Source: Ulota crispa
Taxonomy: Eukaryota > Streptophyta > Bryopsida > Orthotrichales > Orthotrichaceae
Direction of reading: 5' to 3'
Assembly (NCBI GenBank): GCA_963920765.1
Contig: OY987243.1
Coordinates: 22,935,419-22,999,418, forward strand
DNA length: 64,000 nucleotides
Part shown: positions 56,236 to 64,000 of the stretch, piece by piece
How positions within the stretch are numbered: position 1 is the stretch's first letter
Layout: every line of letters starts with the position of its first letter
Translations under genes and position numbers: made by a program
The notes under the pieces: model-generated
Told to the model about the DNA's origin: nothing
The model's input: only the letters and a program-made list of their open reading frames with translations
Databases searched by the model: none

Positions 56236-57785
56236 AAAAAGTACTATAAGTAGTGTAGCCATCTTCTTCACCTTACAGTAGGTTAGGGGGATGATGATGT
56301 TGGAGCCTCACAACTACTTTCATTACAGAAGTTGTTCTTGTGTCCCTTTTTACTGGTTGAGTAATGTTATAGTCATTGCTAAACCATAATCACTAAATTG
56401 ATGAATCATGACTAGAGTGAGAGGAATGTGAGCTTGGAATTGAGATTAGAATGAGAGTTAACATTAGATGTACAGTACATGAGTATTATCTGCAAGCCAT
56501 GGCCTATGAAGAAACTAATATTGGAAAGAAGCTCATTTGCAAAAATTAACAAGTTTATAAGAGGAAAGTTGCAAAAAGAAAAAACTAGAAATCCTAAACC
56601 ATAATGTGACATCATGCAATCTAGTTGGCTACTTTAGTCACAGCATGTGAGATAATATTTAAACATTGTAACCAAAAAATACTAAATTAACCTACTGTCA
56701 ACCACCTTTTAGTGCGCATCATTATTTCACTTATTTCTTGAATTAATGCAAGTTAGCAATCTTAATACAAGGTGCAATAATTGAAATAGCTTGTGTGCTC
56801 TTTCCCTAGCATGTTCAAGAATGGTAAATTTTCAAAGAAATGTGCATATACACTCACATAAGCCCCACTATTTACGATGATACTGAATTACTTCAAATGA
56901 TTATGGATCATCTTCAATTGACCCATTACAAAAGGCACCCAATTACTTCAAATCCTTGGCAGGGGATGATTGGAAGAGACACAATTGACCGCAAAAACCA
57001 TACTGCACACAAATGGATGCATTTGATGCAAAATCATTTATAAACAAGTGTCCAGATTCCTCTTAATTAAATATTCGAATATCATAAGCTCAAGTAATCA
57101 CTCTCTAAGGATTTTTTTGGAAACATCCCTCCATCTAGGCTTCACAAATCTCAGCCGGATTATCCCCCCTACAAGCATGGCACTAAACTGAAAAAACCTC
57201 GCCTGCAAATCTGGTGATATCAAATTTTGTAATAAGAATGTACGAAGATCTGATAAAAAAAACTCCTGGAGCAAGGCACATGCACCTGGCAAAGTTCATT
57301 AAACGAGGAAGGCACTTACTAGATTCCAAGGCATGCCGAAAATGCAGGCGGCTATGAATTCGATTGAAGACCAAAAAAACTAGACCTGTAAGATCAAATG
57401 AAGTTGGAACAATATGAGTTAAGGGGCATAGGCTGGTCTAAGAAAAACAGAAGAAAAATCATATCCCAAAATTATGAACAATAAAGAACTGTAGTTACGA
57501 CTACGGTGCAAGACAGCATAAACCAACAAAGTTGTTCATAACACCCCTCAATAAGTTGACACTCTTTGTAATTGCAAGCAAGAAGGTCTCAGGGTAAATG
57601 TTACAGAAACAGATTGGAACCATCATTTGCCAAAAATTAGCTACTGGCATTCAAAAGTCGGCAACTCTTTGACATTTTTGGCCAGAAATTTGTTGGTTTA
57701 TGGTGTTAACTTCAAAAGTGGGAATTTTGGGCACTTACGGGGTTGGACAACACCCTGGAGTTTGGTTGTATAGCACGGTGATATA
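56236..57785. other. Intergenic DNA 3' of the TPR gene
   Basis: 57090-57380 is less AT-rich with two overlapping minus-strand frames of 63-64 aa. These may be part of the TPR gene's 3' untranslated region. Nothing else is supported. Confidence 0.45.
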
Positions 57786-60700
57786 TCATTGAGTACCCTG
57801 TGGTGAGGAGATGCTCTGAGATTCTTCCTCGAGCGTCGCCAAGTCTTTTTCTGCTTCAGCTAAGGCACTCATTGCTGGTTCACCTTGTTTCTCTAATTCA
57901 GTTACAATATGCTTTGCATTTGCAATTGCTTCCTCCTTCCTGCACAGAAAAAACCAACCAACCAACCAAAAACATTAATACGCAAATCATAATTCCACGT
58001 AACTTAAGCCATTGGGTTTTAAAACCTTATCTCCACACAAGTAGAGAAACCGTCTTGATGAATAAGCAAGCAATAGCATCAAGAGCTACTACAATCCACC
58101 ACTACCTTCCAAAGTAGACTCTTTCTTTCTCTTTTTGGCTTGGTTTAAACACAAAAGAAAGAACCACCAAAGGCACCGAAATACATGTTTGAGATATGCA
58201 CCATTCCATTACCTTCCCATACTCGCATAAACCTTCATAAGATTGTAAAAGATGGCAAGCGTGTCTTGCTGGCCAGGGCCATGGGTTTTGGTGTATATAG
58301 ATTTAGCCTCTTCAAAAAGTTCAACAGCCTTCGACATATTCTTAACCTCCACATGAGCAACCGCCAAGTGATTCAGCACAAGCGCAAGAGAGAAATGCCC
58401 AGCACCAAAGCTCTGTCGCAGATTCGCGGCAGCCTCTTCCATGAAAGGTAAAGCCTCGTTCGCTTTCCCATTGAAAAGCAGAAGCATACCAATTTGAGCT
58501 TGAGAACCTGCCATTGATCCAATCATAACCTTTTTAATATCCTTATAACACTAAGCATCGCCATATGAGCTGAAAATTTCGAAACTTTCAAAACAATGGA
58601 AAATTAGAGAAACGCTATTAACCTTTTAACTTTCATACTCTTGGATTATTGGATACACAAATGGCAACGTTTCTAGCTTTTCTGGGTGGACAACTTCAAG
58701 GCAGTGCCAAGCAAATTCTAGAATAATGTTTACAATTCCGACCGTACCAATGACTGCATTGAATCGGCTATATTTGAACATCAAATCTTGTGACTGATCC
58801 ACTGTCCACTTTCTTAGATTTAATTTAATTTGCCAAGCAAACTTCCTGTACATCAAGGTTTATAGAGGTCTGAGTTTCATACCTGCAGTTGCATTCAGTT
58901 GCTGCGGCAACTGCTGGTAAATGGCAAGACCCTTCTGAAGAAGAGCTATGGCTTCATCAGGTTGGTTCATCTGCTGGTGGATTGCAGCTAATTCTGTGTA
59001 GCATTCCCCTGCCGTGAGCAACTCCGTGTCTCCTCCAGTGGCCCCTTCAAGCTTCGATTCCAGGAGTGCAATGGCCGCACTGCAGCCAACAGTCAGTTGA
59101 CACGTAAGGGCAGGTTTTCATGAAAATAGCAAAATCGAAACCGACTCCAGGAACCCCTGAGAGAACCCGTATCGATGAATATATTCAAACGAGCCGTATG
59201 AAATGAATGAAGTACATCCAAGTACAAGAAAGCAACTATTTGTCTATCCTTCAACACAATGATTAGTTTGATCATTAATGTGCTTCATAGTTTTTGTGCA
59301 AAGCTCTGAATCAGTACATGTAGAGACGAAAGGAAGCACAAGAAAAACTTTGCAAAAATGAAGATCTTATGTCTGGAATCATCTTACGCCATGGTTTCTA
59401 TTGGCTCAAAGGCTCCAGGTCTACATGCTTCATCCTCCAAGGCACTCTTAGGGGTGAAGGAATACCAGTGTAAAATTACTCACTGAAGTACGCTACTGGG
59501 AGAACTCCTTGACACTCACAATAACCTCAAGTGACATGTTGTACACTTCAGCTAGTAAGAAGTCATCAGGCTTGTTTCCATGCTATTTTTTCTACTCCTA
59601 TAAAACTACCAACATGGCATTGAAAAAGACCATCAAGGGAAACTGATTTCAAGTGAGGCTACATTTTCAGAAAGGCTTGTGTATTCTTCATTACCAGTCC
59701 GCTTCAAATGCATTTTCTACTTGAGAATTTCAAAGGGAAAGCTCTGTAAACAAAGTTCTGATAAATTTGCAAGAATGTGAAGACAGATTACCTTGATTGC
59801 TCTTGAGCTTTGTCGGTGCTCCCCTGCTGCATGTACGCCTTGGCAAGATTCACAGTTGCAAGGGCCCTCATGGAGTTCCCTTCGTCCAGCTGGGAGGTGG
59901 CGTTCTGGAGAGTGGCAATGGCATCGTCAAACCTGCCCAAGGTCACTTGCGTGTCGGCAATGGCAATCTCCACAAACAGCGCTTCCGAGTCCAGATGCTT
60001 TTCCTTCAAAATGGACCTCACAGCTTGTTGCTCTTCCAGGGCTCTCTCATACTCTTCCAGTCCACTACAAATCACCGACAGAAGCCGCCGGTCTATGGCT
60101 TCGTCCATCGAGCCTTTGCCGTTGCTTTTGATGTGCGCCTCCAGCGCTCTCTCCACCAAAGCTTTTGCTTCGTCAAACAGCATCACTTGCGTGAATGCCT
60201 CCGCCACCTGCTCACATCATACAACAGACACGTTTTGCCCTCAGTTACACCCACCAATAACGCTCACACAAATTTATACGAAACTCTAAACCACCAAAGC
60301 TCATCATCATATACCATAATAAGCAACACCGCCTTGGCAATCAGTGACCTCAAACATGCATTTGCATAATCAGCTCAAGTGACTGAAAACACTGCTAAAC
60401 ATGCTAAAAACTTCAATTTTTACACTCCTGGAGGTGAAACATGAAGATCTAGAGCTTTTGAGGCAAAATAAACTATGGCGTAAGAAGATTCCAGACATAA
60501 AATCATTATTTTATCAAAGGTGTTTTTCTTCTTCTTCTTTCCATCTCTACATGAAGTGATTCAGAGCTTTGCACGAAAACCAGGAAGCACCCAATGATCA
60601 AACTAGTCACATAGTTGAAGAATAGACAAAAATTTCTTTCTAAGCATACTTACTTGGATGTAATTATTCATTTCATACAACTTCTACAGTAAGCGTTTGA

Positions 60701-62238
60701 AAACAATCGTCAATGCTAGCTCTCTTAGGGATTATTCTAAGCTAAAAAGGAGTACTTGGTAGAAATAGTTGGTAAAAATTTAGCCACATTTGTGAGCACT
60801 GCTTGGCACTGCAACTCTGTTGTCACACAAAGTGGCAAAATTTACAGAACCGCTGAGATTATGCAAGTGCCTGAGATTAAGATGATACTGGCAATTGTCA
60901 CTTTCTTATCAATTTAAAATACTGATAAAGGCAATGTAACACCTTCCTATCAACCAAAGCTGATATTTCCTATGATTATGTAAATAATTAGTAGTATAAC
61001 AAGGAATGTAGACTACCCGGAATTTTGAAAAACTGAAGATATTACAGGGGGAGAAAGAAGAACAAACCTGCCGATAATTGTTGGCGAGTTGCGGATGGCC
61101 CTCTTCCAAAATAGTCTCTTGAACAGCCAAGCCTTCCACATAATGCTGGAGGGCCTCCTCATGTTTCCCCAACGAGGACAAGGTATCCCCAAGCAGAAAC
61201 TGCACGGCAAATTTGACAGGCGCGCTCTCTTTTCCTTGCTTCCCTTGCAGAAGCGCCAGCGCCTTTTCCAGATTCTCAAGGCTTCGTTCCTGTTGCCCCT
61301 GTCGGTGGTGAGCCAAGGCAATGAGGTGATGGCACATGCCAATCTCCAACGAAAACTCTCCTGCGGTCTGAAAGATACCGAGGGCTTGCTCTCCCAGTTT
61401 CAAAAACGTCTTGGGATCTTCGCGCTGGGCTTCATATTCCTGGCCTAATCTCAAGGAAATGATGGCAATCCGTGGATCCTTTGGGCCTGCTACAGCTTGC
61501 AACTCTTTCAGCATTTCCTGAATACTTTCCACGCTCACTGCCTCCTCTGCAACGACAAATCAAAACACACACACATTCCAAACCTTCACTATGACACAGA
61601 TGTGCCTGTCAAAGCTGAGGTTTATGCAGACTTGAAGCGGTATTTGCAAGCAAGCACAGAAAACATGAGAAGTTCTGAACTATCACAGCAACACAAAAAT
61701 GCCTGTCAATGTCGAAGCTGAGGTTTATGCAGACTTGGAGCAGTATCTGCATGCAAGCAAGCACTGAAAACATGAGAAGTGAAGAACAGGGGTGATGGAG
61801 CACCTTTGGTTTGCTGAGCACTTTCAAACTCTGCCTCTGCATCCTTCAAGATGGCTTCCTCCTCTGAAGACAGAGTCTCACCGTCTGCAAGTTTCAATCC
61901 TGCACCTCCGGACGATGCCTGGTTTGGAGCCTCGGACAAAAGCTCCTCCCCGATCTGATTCTCCAGCAGACCTTTTCTTTCAGGATCCGATTGCGCATCA
62001 GCGTTGAAGAATCGTTGTCTCTCTCGCATGCCAGGGATGCTCCGCCACCTCTGACATTCAAAATTCCGCGTGTCTTGCACACCATTTGAAGTCCTTACCG
62101 TGGAAAACGGTGCACGAAGAGAATGCTTCTGCTGCGAGTTCACTTCCTGTGAACTTCTGTTCTCATCGCAACTCCCAGCACAGCTTCTTCCGATCTGGCG
62201 AGTGCTAGCAAAACCTCCGTTACGCGCAGCTGCGGCCG
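57786..62238 (-). CDS. TPR protein, kinesin-light-chain type (multi-exon)
   Basis: Six exons on the minus strand, in order 62238-61804, 61546-61068, 60207-59792, 59079-58883, 58507-58213 and 57939-57786 (stop TGA at 57788-57786). All introns are GT-AG and the phases agree at every junction, giving about 657 residues without the first exon. The protein is a run of paired helices with 34-42-residue spacing, the kinesin-light-chain/nephrocystin kind of TPR (for example LLGDTLSSLGKHEEALQHY, then ATVNLAKAYMQQGSTDKA). The C-terminus is acidic and coiled-coil-like. TPR arrays bind partner proteins; the partner is unknown. The nearest plant relatives I recall are kinesin-light-chain-related TPR proteins, some organelle-directed. 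Exon 1 is not settled; see the next entry. Confidence 0.85.
59190..59460 (+). repeat. Intronic repeat, inverted partner at 60425-60690
   Basis: The intron 3' of exon 60207-59792 carries GTATGAAATGAATGAAGTAC, GTGCAAAGCTCTGAATCA and TTATGTCTGGAATCATCTTA in plus orientation. The intron on the exon's other side carries the same blocks reversed. The two are complementary in the transcript over roughly 260 nt with moderate divergence. Confidence 0.8.
61593..61781. repeat. Tandem duplication in a TPR-gene intron, period about 104 bp
   Basis: GCTGAGGTTTATGCAGACTT with the following GCAAGCAAGCAC and GAAAACATGAGAAGT occurs twice, first from about 61610 and again from about 61715. It lies in the intron between exons 61804 and 61546. 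Confidence 0.8.
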
Positions 62239-62626
62239 CTTAACAACAACGTGCAAAAAAAAGGGTCAGGTATATCCGAAGCGGCTAAACCCTAAATTGT
62301 TGATAGAAAAGTGTTGAGGAGCAATGAGAGTGACAAAAAAAAACGCAAGATATTTACTCAGAAACGAGGAAAGCAGACCAAAGTTGTGACTGTTGAAGCG
62401 ATTTTCAACCAATGATGAAAAAAAACTGGATCAATGTAACAAAATGGTTCTTCAAAGCTTCCTCTGAACGGATCAATTCTCGGTTCTTGACGCTACGAGC
62501 TTTAGACTTTTGAAAAGGAAGCATTCATAGGTGCAGTGACGATTGTTTACCAGAAGTTAGTGGTGCATTAGATGAACAGCATCGTCCAGATAAGACGAAG
62601 TCTTAAACCCTAACCCTTGCCATAGT

Positions 62627-62860
62627 TTACAAACACTTCGAAGAGCAGTATTGCGAAGAGGACAGAGGTTTTTGAGCGTCACGACATTGCGATTGATCCG
62701 CGAACACTGAAAAGCATCTGATTTTCCAGTGGCGGGAGCGACTCGATGGGGGGAGTGGTGAGGGGAAACGAGAGTGCGTACATGTGTGGTGATGCCGAGT
62801 TGCGGCCGCGTTGCGGAAGAACGGCATCAGCCGGCTGGAAGCCTGCCTAGCGCCCCCCAT
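62627..62860 (-). CDS. Candidate first exon of the TPR gene (transit-peptide-like)
   Basis: From ATG 62860 on the minus strand an open frame of 77 codons runs to a stop at 62627. Its product is rich in Arg, Ser, Ala and His and nearly free of acids (MGGARQASSRLMPFFRNAAA at the start), as in mitochondrial or plastid presequences. The splice joining it to the exon at 62238 is ambiguous. A GTAAAC donor near 62630 fits an acceptor inside the next exon (after GGTTTTGCTAG), while the acceptor at 62239 would need a weaker donor. Translation might instead start inside the next exon. Confidence 0.45.
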   Translation of the reverse strand: MGGARQASSRLMPFFRNAAATRHHHTCTHSRFPSPLPPSSRSRHWKIRCFSVFADQSQCRDAQKPLSSSQYCSSKCL

Positions 62861-62905
62861 TCTTCTCTCCAAATCAAACACGGGTGCTCCGTCACCGAGG
62901 CCGAC

Positions 62906-62913
62906 TATAAAAG
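62906..62913 (+). promoter_or_regulatory. TATA box pointing to the right-edge gene
   Basis: TATAAAAG in GC-rich surroundings, 46 bp outside the TPR gene's candidate start and about 590 bp before the right-hand ORF. The interval up to 63505 would be a long leader, possibly with an intron. The two genes appear to share a divergent promoter region. Confidence 0.4.
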
Positions 62914-63504
62914 CTTTGATATCGACACAATAAGCTCCGAAACCAAGACCTCATGCAACTCAAAACAGGCCTAACTTAGAGACACTGGTTGCAAGTCCGG
63001 TTCACAATTGCAGCAGACCTCCAGATCTTGATCGCAGATGAGGTACGAACACGAATGCAATCGAATCATAAATGCAACTGCTCGATCGTCCCTGAATCCT
63101 GCACATGCCGAAGTGAAGCACAAAACGAGGCACGCAAATGAAACAGGGTGTCATGTTGAACGATTTGTTAGGGTTAGGGCTTCGGAGGCCTGGCAGAAAT
63201 GGTCACATTTTCTCACCATGAATAGCCTTCTGGACAGTTACAAGGGAGTCTCAAAGTTCCAGACTTACGGAAGCCAGTTAAACAATGGATCTGAAGTTCT
63301 TTCAAGGGCCTATTAGTCTGAGACGCGAGGCTCAAAGTGCCGAATTTGGAAACAGAGGACGGACTCTGGCGGTTGAAATCGTGGACTGTGACACCCGTGC
63401 TGTGGCGACGATGATGGCTTTTGCTGGTGCGTGAGGTCTCCATGAGGAAGTGAGGATTGGTAAGCACGACATGGTGTTCGTCGATTATGTCGGCAATTGA
63501 AGCG

Positions 63505-64000
63505 ATGGTGATTAGGGTTTGTGGTGCAATTCGGGGTACAGTGGGAGGCGTCACGCGGAGCCTCTCGACGAGCACCATCCGTGGCGCGTCAGGCCCGATT
63601 CGCTACAATCCGCAGGTGCCTGGGAGTGCGAAGCCCGTGCGGCGGGAGACCAGCACTGATTCAGCAGCAGCAGAGGTTTCTCATTCTCGGCCGTTGTTGC
63701 CCAAATGGAAGCAACGAGTACCCCAGACGGACCAGGACTGGGGTTTGCGCAAAAAGGAGGAGCAGAAACGGTACTGGAACGAGCAGGGCGACGGCAATGG
63801 GAGCGATGCCAGTGCCGAACTGCAGCGCTTGAAAACGGAGATGAAATTGAGGGAATCATCATCGACACAATCCTCACAAGCTCCACCTCCTCCTTCCTCG
63901 CAGAAGAAGAATCTCCCAGTCCACGTTGAAGAGGAAGAAGAAAACCTTGCAGACCAACCAGTTCTACCAATTGCGGACTTGGAGAAGCTTTCTGCTGGGG
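63505..64000 (+). CDS. Unrecognised protein with mitochondrial-type N-terminus, runs off the right edge
   Basis: From ATG 63505 the frame is open to the end of the window (165 codons, no stop). An in-frame ATG at 63487 would add six residues (MSAIEA) and is less typical for a presequence. The first 35 residues are basic with Ser/Thr and no acids (MVIRVCGAIRGTVGG, then TRSLSTSTIRGASG). A charged, Trp-containing stretch follows (LPKWKQRVPQTDQDWGLRKK), then a Pro/Ser linker and an acidic run. The codon pattern and GC content match a real gene. I do not recognise the family; only the N-terminal part is in view. Confidence 0.7.
   Translation, partial: MVIRVCGAIRGTVGGVTRSLSTSTIRGASGPIRYNPQVPGSAKPVRRETSTDSAAAEVSHSRPLLPKWKQRVPQTDQDWGLRKKEEQKRYWNEQGDGNGSDASAELQRLKTEMKLRESSSTQSSQAPPPPSSQKKNLPVHVEEEEENLADQPVLPIADLEKLSAG

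Noticed and set aside
59797-60369. Plus-strand frames of 112-190 aa over the TPR exon
   Set aside because: Antisense to a well-supported exon, running into intron sequence, with no motif.
63551-63970. 139-aa minus-strand frame at the right edge
   Set aside because: It is opposite the 63505 frame, which has a better start, a presequence-like N-terminus and continues off the edge.
1-64000. tRNA or rRNA genes
   Set aside because: No cloverleaf with a GTTCRANNC arm and matching acceptor stem was noticed, and no rRNA core sequence. A dedicated scan with a tRNA covariance model would settle it.
1-64000. LTR retrotransposon or virus-derived elements
   Set aside because: I looked for protease, integrase and RT blocks and for paired long terminal repeats and saw none outside the LINE. 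Decayed pieces near 38.2-39.3 kb could not be assigned.

Overview
The window reads as AT-rich, repeat-packed nuclear DNA of a plant, with a gene-bearing, more GC-rich right end. Three things point to a plant: a Raf-like MAPKKK kinase closest in motif to Arabidopsis HT1, a non-LTR retrotransposon with the plant L1 layout (DUF4283-like plus zinc-knuckle ORF1, then endonuclease, reverse transcriptase and zf-RVT), and Helitron and CACTA ends of plant type. The species cannot be named. A non-seed land plant (bryophyte, lycophyte or fern) is a guess based on the intronless kinase and the unusual transposon load.

Layout. 1-50,400 is almost gene-free and is a mosaic of short non-autonomous DNA transposons, foldback elements and one dead LINE. 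The dominant class is a set of about 20 elements, 0.23-0.95 kb each, that begin TTAA-CCC(C/T)T and end A(G/A)GGG-TTAA. That is the target-site and terminal signature of the piggyBac superfamily. At least eight internal sequence families share it. They lie singly (2.9, 13.2, 25.0, 35.8, 37.0 kb) or stacked head to tail with one shared TTAA between neighbours (5.4-6.8, 8.7-9.6, 19.3-20.9, 54.4-55.1 kb). Insertions into a LINE and into another repeat show the empty site, which supports a TTAA duplication. No piggyBac transposase is visible, so the source must lie elsewhere. Other elements are a non-autonomous Helitron (14.4-14.9 kb), Mutator-type MITEs with 9-bp target duplications (16.6, 23.4, 39.4 kb), a CACTA MITE inside the LINE (27.9 kb), a Harbinger-type MITE (32.8-33.2 kb), and long hairpin elements with TGTACA ends (10.5, 33.8, 34.8 kb, and a relative at 21.8 kb).

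The LINE occupies about 24.5-32.1 kb on the minus strand. Its coding regions are broken, the RT active site reads YVDG, and two DNA transposons have landed in it. 37.9-44.9 and 45.7-50.4 kb hold decayed repeats and a few unrecognised open frames.

Gene end. 50.6-51.1 kb carries a possible small minus-strand gene facing away from the HT1-like kinase (51,546-52,868, single exon, 440 aa). The kinase leader has three upstream ORFs and its 3' flank has three tandem 67-bp repeats. A multi-exon TPR protein of kinesin-light-chain type runs on the minus strand from about 62.2 (or 62.9) to 57.8 kb. Its six resolved exons join with exact phase. Diverging from it, an ORF starting at 63,505 with a mitochondrial-type N-terminus runs off the right edge. 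The genes show no obvious shared pathway. The coherent story here is the transposon layer, not an operon-like system.
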